This document shows, piece after piece, positions 1 to 6,448 of a DNA stretch of 9,441 nucleotides. Below the pieces are notes generated by a model, which did no database searches, was not told the DNA's origin, and saw only the letters and a program-made list of their open reading frames with translations. Origin of the DNA: an uncultured Methylocystaceae bacterium (lineage in GTDB: Bacteria; Pseudomonadota; Alphaproteobacteria; Rhizobiales; Beijerinckiaceae); NCBI GenBank assembly GCA_945956975.1, contig CAMFKC010000045.1:1-9441 (forward strand), in the 5' to 3' direction. The position numbers and the translations under genes are program-made. Each line of letters begins with the position of its first letter. The stretch's first letter is position 1.

Positions 1-129
1 AGTCGAAACTACGAATATCTTGCCGCGCTGGACGCTAGCGTTCAGGAAAAGTCAATGTTCGCCTTTGCGACAGCAGAAAAAAGGGTGTATCAAATCTTGT
101 CGGAACGTCTCGACACATTGTCTGGATAA
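1..129 (+). CDS. C-terminal fragment of an unidentified protein (partial)
   Basis: The first frame is open from the first base of the window and stops with TAA at 127-129, giving 42 residues that end in SERLDTLSG. The piece looks like amphipathic helix with many Ala, Glu and Leu residues. I do not recognise the family. Its stop lies only 9 bases before the ATG of the caspase-like gene, which would suit two genes in one operon. Codon third positions are clearly less GC-rich than in the genes downstream, and 42 open codons could occur by chance, so this may instead be leader DNA. A weak promoter-like pair of hexamers lies inside it. Confidence 0.4.
   Translation, partial: SRNYEYLAALDASVQEKSMFAFATAEKRVYQILSERLDTLSG
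65..93 (+). promoter_or_regulatory. possible sigma70-like promoter for the caspase-like gene
   Basis: TTGCGA at 65-70 and TATCAA at 88-93 are separated by 17 bases, each matching 4 of 6 positions of the sigma70 consensus. A transcript from here would have a leader of roughly 40 bases before the ATG at 139. This is seen by eye only, and it falls within a frame that may be coding. Confidence 0.22.
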
Positions 130-138
130 GCAGGGGTG

Positions 139-2493
139 ATGCGGCTCGTATCGACGATTGCGGCGCTCATCATGGGTGCGGCGGCTTGGGCCGCCACCCT
201 GGCGCCTGCGCTCGCCGACAAGCGTGTCGCGCTGGTCGTCGGCAATAGTGGCTACACGCATGCAAACAAGCTGATAAATCCGGAAAACGACGCCAACGAT
301 ATCGCCGATGTTCTTCGCGGACTGAATTTCGAAGTCATCGTCAAGACGAACGTCGACCGGCGTGGGCTGGAACAGTCGCTGGAAGAATTCGAGCGGAAGT
401 CGCGCGGCGCGGACGCAGCGCTGTTCTTTTTCGCCGGACATGGATTGCAGTATCAGGGGCGCAATTTCCTGCTTCCGGTCGATGCGGATCTGGAGGACGA
501 GGTCAGCCTCAAGTACGGGACGCTCCCGATCGAGAAGGTGCGCGAGGCGCTGGATGGTTCGGGCGGGGTCAAGATCCTGATCCTCGACGCCTGCCGCAAC
601 AACCCGCTCGCCAGGCGGCTCCAGCCCAGGACCGCGGCCTTGACGCGCAGCGGCGAGGGCCTCACCCGCGGCCTCGCCCGGCTGGATCGGACCGAGGGCA
701 TGGTCGTCGCTTACGCGACGCAGGCCGACCAGGTCGCGCAGGACGGATCGGGGCGCAACAGCCCGTTCTCCGGCGCCCTCATCAAGCGCCTGCGGGAACC
801 GAATCTCGAGATCGCGCAGCTGTTCCGCCGCGTCGCGCAGGAAGTGAACGAGCAGACCAGCGGCAAGCAGACGCCGGAAGTTTCCATCTCGCTTCTGCAG
901 GACTTCTACCTGAACCTGCGCGACGACGATTCGCGCGTCTGGCGGCGCCTCGGTCCCGACGCGACCGAAGAGGAATTGCGCGAGTTCATCGCCAAGTATC
1001 CGACCTCCACCTACGCCCGCGACGCCCAGGCGCGTCTGGCCATGCTCGAAAAGCTCCGCGCCGAGCGCGACGCCGTGCGCCTCGAACGCGAGCGCATGCA
1101 GAAGCAGATCGAGGCGCTGCGGCAGCAGCAGGAAAAATTCGCCAAGCAGCAGGCCGAAGAAACCGCGCGCGAGGAGGCGGCCCGGCAGCGGACGGAAACG
1201 GCCGAGCGCGAAAAGCGTGAGCGCGAACAGGCCGCGCGCGACCGCATCGCCATCGATCAGCAGAAGGAGCGCGAACGCCAGGAGCGCGAGAACAGGCTGA
1301 ACGAGGAGCGGCTCGCCAAAAAGGCCGAAGAGGACCGCAAGCGGGCCGAACTCGATCAGCAGAAGGCGCAGGAGGCTTTGCGGAAGGCCGAGGAAGAGCG
1401 CAAGCGCGCCGACGAGCAGCGGGACGCCGAGCAGAAGAAGCTCGCCGCCAAGGACGCCGCCAAGGCGAAGAAGGAAGCCGAAGAGGCCGCCCGGCGCCAG
1501 CAGGAGCAGATCCGCCTCGCCGCGCTCGAGGCCGAAAAGCTCCGCAAGCAGCAGGAAGAAAGCGCCTGCGCCAGAGAGGCCTCGGACATTCGCCGCCTCG
1601 GGGAGACGCAACAGACCGCGGCTCTCCAGGGCATGAAGTCATCCATCAAGTGCGCCCGCCTCGTGGCGGACATCGACGGGGCGATCGCCAAGATCCTGAA
1701 GGCGCAGGAGGCAGCCTGTCACGCCGAGGATCGCGCGCTCGGCAAGATCGGCTCCGATCTCGCAGCGCTGAAAGTCTTCGTGGCAGGCGCTCATTGCGAC
1801 GGCCCGAAGGGCGCAGCCAGTGCGCGCATCGCGGCGCTCGAGACGACCGCGGCGGAGCGGGATCGCGCGTGCGGGCAGGAAACCGACCGATTCGCCTCCA
1901 TCTATAACGGCTCTACCCCGAAACCTGCGCTCAAGGCCGAATTGGGCGCAATGTTGCAGGGCGTCAAATGCGAGAAGCTGCGTCCGGCCATCGCCGCCGC
2001 GATCGAGGAGATCGAGCGCGCCTCCAGCAATTCCCCCGAGCAGATTCGCGCAGCCCAGGCCGAACTCCGGCGCATCGGCTGCTACGGCGGCGATCCGACC
2101 GGCCAGTTCGATCCCGCGACCAAGAAGGCGCTGGACGGCTACCTGGGCGCCCGGAAGGACCATCGCAAGAACGTTCGCGTCAACGACGATCTGCTCGGCG
2201 AGCTGAAGGGGCAGCCGGCCTCGGTCTGCCCGCCGCCCTCCAATGTGGTCTCGCTCCCGCCCAAGCACCACCGTATCGAAGCCAAGCCGCAGGTGAAGGA
2301 ACGTCCCGAGCCTAGGCGCGCGAGGCATGAGGAGGCGCCGACGCCGCGTCGCAAGGCTGTGGCCGAGCGGCCGGAGCCGCGCCCGAAGAGGGCTGCGGCG
2401 CCCGCGCCGGCCCCGGCAAGACCGCCCGGCCCGGTCGCTGCCGCGCCCGCTCCAGCGCCAAAACGTTCACAGACAATTGGCGTCGGTTTTTAG
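139..2493 (+). CDS. exported caspase-like (peptidase C14) protein with charged helix, Cys repeats and peptidoglycan-binding-like domain
   Basis: A 784-residue multidomain protein. Residues 1-26 form a signal peptide ending in APALA. The caspase-fold domain covers about 27-250, opening with RVALVVGNSGY. The catalytic dyad appears intact: His101 in FFFAGHG and Cys152 in LILDACRNNP. Residues about 302-475 are an unbroken Glu/Lys/Arg/Gln/Ala-rich helix or coiled coil. Residues 477-648 carry three repeats of about 50-70 residues, each with a Cys pair (477/505, 527/553, 578/611). Residues about 635-697 resemble a PG_binding_1 domain (AQAELRRIG, then DPTGQFDPATKKAL). A Pro/Ala/Arg-rich tail ends in GVGF. 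Known family members are cysteine peptidases cutting after basic or acidic residues; the substrate here is unknown. I chose ATG 139; GTG 136 directly before it is possible, and AGGGG at 132-136 is unusually close. Placement in the periplasm, perhaps bound to peptidoglycan, is inferred from the domains. Confidence 0.9.
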   Translation: MRLVSTIAALIMGAAAWAATLAPALADKRVALVVGNSGYTHANKLINPENDANDIADVLRGLNFEVIVKTNVDRRGLEQSLEEFERKSRGADAALFFFAGHGLQYQGRNFLLPVDADLEDEVSLKYGTLPIEKVREALDGSGGVKILILDACRNNPLARRLQPRTAALTRSGEGLTRGLARLDRTEGMVVAYATQADQVAQDGSGRNSPFSGALIKRLREPNLEIAQLFRRVAQEVNEQTSGKQTPEVSISLLQDFYLNLRDDDSRVWRRLGPDATEEELREFIAKYPTSTYARDAQARLAMLEKLRAERDAVRLERERMQKQIEALRQQQEKFAKQQAEETAREEAARQRTETAEREKREREQAARDRIAIDQQKERERQERENRLNEERLAKKAEEDRKRAELDQQKAQEALRKAEEERKRADEQRDAEQKKLAAKDAAKAKKEAEEAARRQQEQIRLAALEAEKLRKQQEESACAREASDIRRLGETQQTAALQGMKSSIKCARLVADIDGAIAKILKAQEAACHAEDRALGKIGSDLAALKVFVAGAHCDGPKGAASARIAALETTAAERDRACGQETDRFASIYNGSTPKPALKAELGAMLQGVKCEKLRPAIAAAIEEIERASSNSPEQIRAAQAELRRIGCYGGDPTGQFDPATKKALDGYLGARKDHRKNVRVNDDLLGELKGQPASVCPPPSNVVSLPPKHHRIEAKPQVKERPEPRRARHEEAPTPRRKAVAERPEPRPKRAAAPAPAPARPPGPVAAAPAPAPKRSQTIGVGF
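1567..2079 (+). repeat. three degenerate Cys-pair protein repeats inside the caspase-like gene
   Basis: In the encoded protein, units start at Cys477, Cys527 and Cys578. Each has a second Cys 26-33 residues later, in the comparable contexts SSIKC, AGAHC and QGVKC. The second Cys is preceded by an ALQGM/ALKVF/ELGAM-like stretch and followed by a helix rich in Ala and Ile. Divergence at the DNA level is strong, so this is an old protein repeat and not a recent DNA duplication. In an oxidising compartment each pair could form a disulfide. Confidence 0.5.
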
Positions 2494-2592
2494 ACTTTGG
2501 CAAACATCGCAACAGTTGAACCCCGGAATTGCAAGATTTCAGTCAGAAGAAGCGTACAATCTCGCCGGATGGCTCCGAACAGAGCTCGCTTC

Positions 2593-2600
2593 AGAGGAGG
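2593..2600 (+). promoter_or_regulatory. ribosome binding site AGAGGAGG that fixes the start of the small secreted protein
   Basis: A near-perfect Shine-Dalgarno sequence sits 4 bases before ATG 2605. The frame is open further upstream, to about 2497, but translation from there would bury the signal peptide, so 2605 is the start. Confidence 0.75.
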
Positions 2601-2604
2601 TCAC

Positions 2605-2949
2605 ATGAAACTCGTATCAGCACTGGGCGCCATGGCGCTGACCGCGGTCTTCGTTCTTCCCGCAAGTGCGGACAGTCCTGTCGTCTCCTCGGGCGCCGCC
2701 GCCCCGAGCGCATCGGCCGCGCCGCTGCCCGTTTCGGCGCCGCTCCCTCCCCGTCGGCCGGTTCAGGCGGCGGCCAGGCCGCGGGCCGTCTATGCGAGCG
2801 TGCGGACGACGCCGAGGGCCGCGCCCGATCGGAAGGTCGAGCAGCGCTTCTTTCCGCTTCAGCGCGTCGCGGCGATCGAACCGATCTGGACCCGCCCGGG
2901 TTGTTCGCTGCTGTGCCGCAGCCCGCTCATTCTGGGCATCGGCTTCTGA
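2605..2949 (+). CDS. small exported Pro/Ala-rich protein with C-terminal GIGF
   Basis: A 114-residue protein I cannot assign to a named family. Residues 1-22 are a clear signal peptide (MKLVSALGAMALTAVFVL, cleavage near ASA/D). Residues 23-75 are low-complexity Ala/Pro/Ser/Arg and probably unstructured. The C-terminal segment has an aromatic/basic patch (EQRFFPLQR, residues 79-87), then Cys100 and Cys104 in a CSLLC arrangement, and ends in LILGIGF. The strong ribosome binding site at 2593-2600 argues for real expression. It starts 111 bases after the caspase-like gene, whose product also ends in G-V-G-F after a Pro/Ala/Arg-rich stretch, so the two may share a location or partner. That link is inferred from the sequence ends only. 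Confidence 0.75.
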   Translation: MKLVSALGAMALTAVFVLPASADSPVVSSGAAAPSASAAPLPVSAPLPPRRPVQAAARPRAVYASVRTTPRAAPDRKVEQRFFPLQRVAAIEPIWTRPGCSLLCRSPLILGIGF

Positions 2950-3067
2950 TCCGGGTCGAAATCGAAAACAGCCGAATTCGCCCTGAATGTCCGGTTCATG
3001 CGGCCGCGCCCGCCGGCGCGCCGCTTGCGGGCGGAAATCGCGCCATGCCAGCCCCTGAAAGACGCCG

Positions 3068-3640
3068 ATGCGTGTGATCCGCCTTGTCGCCACGTCGGCG
3101 TGGTGCGCCGCGCTTTGTCTTGCCATCAGTCAACCGGGATACGCGCAGGGCGGGGCTTCCGTGCGCGCCGCCGCCGCGGCGCCGGAGCAGGCCCGCACTG
3201 TGGTGAAGACCGAAATCTCGAACTACGACAATTGGGTCGTCAGTTGCGAAATATTCAAGCCGCCGCGGTCCAAGCATTGCGTGGCGCGGACGCAAATCGT
3301 CTCGCGTGAATTGAACCGGCCGGTGCTGATCATCTCGGTCATGCCCGACGCGCAGAACGGGCGTCCCAGGCTGGTCATCCAGAGCCCGACCAATTTGAGG
3401 ATCGAGCCTGGCGTTCAAGTGTCCGTCGCCGGCGGGGCATCGCAGAAAGCCGCCTTCCAGACCTGCGAACAAAGCGGATGCATGGCGGTCGCGCCCGATG
3501 ATCCGGCATTCATCGCCGCGTTCCAGGCGGCGAAAGAGGCAAGCGTCACGATCGTCGGGCTCGATGGGCGAGGGATCAAATTCGACTTCCCGCTCAATGG
3601 CGCGCAGTCGGCAATAGCGGCTGTCGCCGCAGCCAAGTAA
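3068..3640 (+). CDS. invasion-associated locus B (IalB) family protein
   Basis: A 190-residue periplasmic protein. Residues 1-26 are a signal peptide ending in PGYA/QG. The mature part follows the IalB-domain pattern. It has a Trp-Val-Val-x-Cys start (NWVVSC, Cys60), a second Cys71, a hydrophobic strand at about 86-92, a ligand-like segment around 101-122, the diagnostic CEQSGCMA (Cys133, Cys138), and a closing strand (IKFDFPLNG) with an Ala-rich end. Four cysteines fit two disulfides. IalB of Bartonella is tied to erythrocyte invasion, but paralogues are common in free-living alphaproteobacteria and their molecular role is not known, so the name does not imply virulence. An in-frame TGA at 3056-3058 makes ATG 3068 the first ATG; the ribosome binding site is weak. 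It sits between two secreted-protein genes on the same strand. Confidence 0.88.
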   Translation: MRVIRLVATSAWCAALCLAISQPGYAQGGASVRAAAAAPEQARTVVKTEISNYDNWVVSCEIFKPPRSKHCVARTQIVSRELNRPVLIISVMPDAQNGRPRLVIQSPTNLRIEPGVQVSVAGGASQKAAFQTCEQSGCMAVAPDDPAFIAAFQAAKEASVTIVGLDGRGIKFDFPLNGAQSAIAAVAAAK

Positions 3641-3657
3641 TTCTTCCCCGACTACTA

Positions 3658-3691
3658 GCAAGTACATGGAGGCGCTTGCGCCCGCACTTGC
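3658..3691 (+). promoter_or_regulatory. interrupted hairpin between the IalB-family and NlpC/P60 genes
   Basis: The outer arms GCAAGT (3658-3663) and ACTTGC (3686-3691) are perfect complements. Inside them GGCG (3671-3674) and CGCC (3679-3682) pair around a CTTG tetraloop. No T-run follows, so it is not a typical intrinsic terminator. It may be an mRNA structure or an operator in the 89-base gap. Confidence 0.3.
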
Positions 3692-3729
3692 AATGAGCGA
3701 AACTGCGAAAGTTCATTAGGGCCGCGAAC

Positions 3730-5391
3730 ATGCGGGCTTGCGCAAGATTTTTTACTGGAGCGCTATTTCTTGCTTGCTCCCAATTCGGTTTGTCGGCGGC
3801 CCTCGCCGACCCCGAATTGACGCGAAGCTTTGGAACTGGCGATTCCGCGACCGGGGTCGGGATCGCGCAAGGCGGCGAGGACAGCGAACTCGAGGGGCCG
3901 CAAGCGATCTACGCAGGCGACGCGGGCGAACTCTACCTTCTCGATCAACTCAACAGCAGAATATTGCGCTTCGATCCGCGCGCTCCGGGCGCACCGCCGC
4001 AGACGCTGACGCTGCCGGAAGGCCTGTCGCCGACGGATCTCGTCGTCTCGAACGGCGCGATCCACGTCTGGGATGGGCGCCCCATCACGCTCGAGGCCAC
4101 AGGGCCCGAAGCGGCGCCGACGCGCGGACTGACGCCCACGCGCGCGAGCGGCCCCGTCGATGAGACAGCGGTCGACGCCTTCGCGCAAATGGGTTCGGTC
4201 GAACTGACCGACGACGTTGTGTCGACCCTCGACACCACCCGTGCAGTTCAACACGCCGGCCGTGCTCGCCAGACAATCCGTACGCATGGACGTGGGCCGG
4301 TGACGGCGACATTCGTAGACACGGATGGCGATTCTGCCGTGCGCATTCTGGTCGGCGCGCGCGGCGGATCCACTTTCGCCACGCTTCAACTCAAGGTGCA
4401 AGCAAAGCTAGGCGCCGTCGAGCTCCTCCAGATCGACAGCCAGGGACGTTTCTTCGTATTCGCGGAAAGCGTGCCCAACGACGTCGGCGAAACTGCCGCG
4501 GCCTTTGTCGCCCGCTATCGGCCGGACGCCACGCTCGAGGGCGTCTATGACCTGCCTCTCACATCGAACATCGGCCTGGCGCGGCGCTTCGTTACGGTGT
4601 CGCCCGACGGCGACGTTTTTTTCCTCCGCACCAAAAAAGGGTCGAGCGACATCCTTGGAGTCGGTTTCCGCCGCATCAAGAAGGGCCAGACGATCGTCGC
4701 CTTCAATACGGAACCGGCGCCGCAGCTTTCGGGCTTCGGATCCGTGCGTCCCGCCAACGCGCTGGTGCGGCCTCTGACCCGCCGGCAGGTGCTGGAGACC
4801 GGTGCCGCCTTCGCCAACGTCAAATGGCGCGTCACATCGACGATCTACGGCTCCGATCCGGACACGCAATGCTCCGGATTTTCCAGGATCAGGCGTCCCG
4901 GCTACCTCAGGGGGAAGGTCAATCAAGAGGTGACCGGCATTCCCTATTGCTGGGGCTGCTTCGGAAACCTGCACAAGATCGGCGAAAGCTTCCGCCGGGG
5001 CCTGCTCGCGGGCAACGTCTGCACCCGCAACAAGCCGCGGCGCGACGTCGCCGGGGTCGATTGTTCGGCCTTCGTCAGCGCCGCCTGGGGCCTATCGAGT
5101 CACTTCACGACCATGGCGATACCGGCCATCGCGCGGCAATTGCCAAGCGCATGGGACCTGCTGCCCGGCGACGCGCTCAACAAGCCTGGGTCCCATGTGA
5201 TGTTGTTCGTGCGCTTCACGCCCGACAAGAAGGCGGAGGTTCTTGAATCTTCGACCGGCGGCTGCAACGGCAAGGTCTGTCGCAACGTCTATCCGATTGG
5301 TTCGCTGCTTGCGCGCGGCTATCGCCCGGTTCGCTATCGCGGTCTCGCGAATTCAACCGCAGAGGTTGCTGTCCCTTCTCGCCCCCATTGA
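3730..5391 (+). CDS. exported protein with NHL/propeller-like N-terminal part and C-terminal NlpC/P60 peptidase domain
   Basis: A 553-residue protein. Residues 1-26 are a signal peptide ending in SAALA/D; Cys16 follows FLA and is a poor lipobox. Residues about 55-300 hold propeller-like repeats: the first is NHL-like (ELYLLDQLNSRILRFD, 67-82), and later ones are weaker (IDSQGRFFVF, 235-244; VSPDGDVFFL, 290-299). Residues about 400-537 form an NlpC/P60 domain: catalytic Cys445 in VDCSAFVS, LLPGD at 477-481, and His489 in GSHVMLF. Family members cut D-Glu to diamino-acid bonds in peptidoglycan stem peptides or related amides. Extra cysteines at 381, 407, 410, 431, 512 and 517 suggest disulfides around the active site. 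TTAGGG at 3716-3721 lies 8 bases before the ATG. A wall-remodelling role is inferred; the propeller part may bind a substrate or partner. Confidence 0.82.
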   Translation: MRACARFFTGALFLACSQFGLSAALADPELTRSFGTGDSATGVGIAQGGEDSELEGPQAIYAGDAGELYLLDQLNSRILRFDPRAPGAPPQTLTLPEGLSPTDLVVSNGAIHVWDGRPITLEATGPEAAPTRGLTPTRASGPVDETAVDAFAQMGSVELTDDVVSTLDTTRAVQHAGRARQTIRTHGRGPVTATFVDTDGDSAVRILVGARGGSTFATLQLKVQAKLGAVELLQIDSQGRFFVFAESVPNDVGETAAAFVARYRPDATLEGVYDLPLTSNIGLARRFVTVSPDGDVFFLRTKKGSSDILGVGFRRIKKGQTIVAFNTEPAPQLSGFGSVRPANALVRPLTRRQVLETGAAFANVKWRVTSTIYGSDPDTQCSGFSRIRRPGYLRGKVNQEVTGIPYCWGCFGNLHKIGESFRRGLLAGNVCTRNKPRRDVAGVDCSAFVSAAWGLSSHFTTMAIPAIARQLPSAWDLLPGDALNKPGSHVMLFVRFTPDKKAEVLESSTGGCNGKVCRNVYPIGSLLARGYRPVRYRGLANSTAEVAVPSRPH

Positions 5392-5406
5392 ATCCGGGCA
5401 GACAAC

Positions 5407-5430
5407 GCGCGGCAGCGAAACTGCCAGCGC
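5407..5430. terminator. likely bidirectional terminator between convergent genes
   Basis: GCGCGGCAG (5407-5415) pairs with CTGCC plus GCGC (5421-5425 and 5427-5430) around a CGAAA loop, with a single bulged A at 5426. This makes a 9-bp GC-rich stem. It lies in the 48-base gap between two facing stop codons. There is no clear T-run on either side, so termination efficiency is uncertain. Confidence 0.5.
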
Positions 5431-5439
5431 TCGCCTCGT

Positions 5440-6420
5440 TCATCGTCGGCTCGGCCGATCGATCTTCACCTCGGCGGGACTGACCGAAATCCGCATCAGA
5501 TCCTCGCCGACGACGAGGGGACCATCCCATTTTTCATGCGCGCGGCGCTCGATCTCGGCCTCGCTGACTGCCGGATGGGTTTCGTCCTGAATGAGCGTTA
5601 TATGGCTGAAAGCGGCGAGCCTTGGCTTTGCGCGCGCGAAAACTTCGCCGGCCTGCTCGGGCGTCGTATGGTGGGCCAGGACAGCCTTCACCGTATCGAG
5701 ATCCTGCAGGGCCGTGGGCGCGACCGCTGTTTCGTGGACCAGCAGGTCGAGACCCCTGGCATGGGCGATGAGATTTTCATCGAACCGGGTGTCGCCGGAA
5801 AACAGCGCGGACAATCCCTTGTAGTCGACGCGATAGCCGAACGCCGGCTTGATGAAGACGCCATGATTGACGGCGAAGGCGCTCACCTTCACGCCGTTGC
5901 TTTCAAAGATCACGCCGTCGCCGACGAATTCCTGAACATCCATGTCGGCGCCTTGTGGCGCGATCTTCTCATCGGCGGTCCGGATCTTCACATCGTCGTC
6001 GATCGACGCGCGAACCGCTTGCGCGATGCGCTTCATCCCGACCGGACCGACGATACGCAGCGGCTGACGCCGCCGGACATTCTGGCGGCCGATATAGCCC
6101 AGCGTGACGAGATCGGCGAGACCGTTCAGATGATCCGAGTGGAAGTGCGTGATGAAGACAGCGTCGATTTGCCCCGGCCAGAGCCCCGCCTGTCGCAGCC
6201 GAACCGTATTGCCCCGGCCTGCGTCGATCATCAGGTTCAGGCCGCCGGCCTGAACGAGAATGGCAGGACCGTTTCGTGTCGCGCTCGGGATCGGATCGCC
6301 TGTTCCCAGAAGCGTCACGACGAGCTTCGCATCGTCTGCGGCCTGCGATGGGACAGCGGTCAGGGCGACGACGCCGGCGATGAGACATCCGCGGAGCATC
6401 GCGCGTATCGGTTGCAGCAT
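5440..6420 (-). CDS. exported metallo-beta-lactamase-fold hydrolase, RNase Z/arylsulfatase-like
   Basis: A 326-residue protein with a signal peptide (about 1-27, ending in VPSQA/A). The mature part opens with LLGTGDPIPSATRNGPAILV, typical of the RNase Z-like branch of the fold. The metal site is complete as far as can be seen: THFHSDH gives His92, His94, Asp96 and His97, His186 lies in VNHG, Asp210 in FSGDTRFD, and His273 in FSHI. HETA (229-232) and HHTTPEQAG (250-258) also fit this branch. An exported enzyme cannot be a tRNA-maturing RNase Z. The known periplasmic relative is the arylsulfatase AtsA of Pseudoalteromonas, so a sulfate-ester, phosphodiester or lactone substrate is possible. GAGGGG (6428-6433) sits 7 bases before the ATG, and the gene starts 28 bases after the binding-protein gene, so it is probably the last gene of that operon. 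Confidence 0.87.
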   Translation of the reverse strand: MLQPIRAMLRGCLIAGVVALTAVPSQAADDAKLVVTLLGTGDPIPSATRNGPAILVQAGGLNLMIDAGRGNTVRLRQAGLWPGQIDAVFITHFHSDHLNGLADLVTLGYIGRQNVRRRQPLRIVGPVGMKRIAQAVRASIDDDVKIRTADEKIAPQGADMDVQEFVGDGVIFESNGVKVSAFAVNHGVFIKPAFGYRVDYKGLSALFSGDTRFDENLIAHARGLDLLVHETAVAPTALQDLDTVKAVLAHHTTPEQAGEVFARAKPRLAAFSHITLIQDETHPAVSEAEIERRAHEKWDGPLVVGEDLMRISVSPAEVKIDRPSRR

Positions 6421-6448
6421 CGGTTTGCCCCTCGATGTGAAGTCGCGA

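Noticed and set aside
52..1611. Long minus-strand open frame of 519 codons opposite the caspase-like gene
   Set aside because: The plus strand gives a coherent signal peptide, caspase dyad and charged helix. The minus product is a Leu/Arg-rich mirror of GC-rich codons with no domain.
1639..2328. Minus-strand open frame of 229 codons opposite the Cys repeats
   Set aside because: It is antisense to a supported coding region, has no recognisable motif, and is explained by high GC content.
2529..2560. Promoter made of TTGCAA and TACAAT before the small secreted protein gene
   Set aside because: The hexamers are good, but the spacing of 20 bases is too long for a normal sigma70 promoter. An independent promoter in this gap remains possible.
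3007..3033. Inverted repeat CGCCCGC/GCGGGCG before the IalB-family gene as a terminator
   Set aside because: The stem is only 7 bp with a 13-base loop and no T-run. Such matches are expected by chance in sequence this GC-rich.
3068..3640. Reading the IalB-family gene as a virulence factor
   Set aside because: The family is widespread in free-living alphaproteobacteria and nothing else in the window points to a pathogen.
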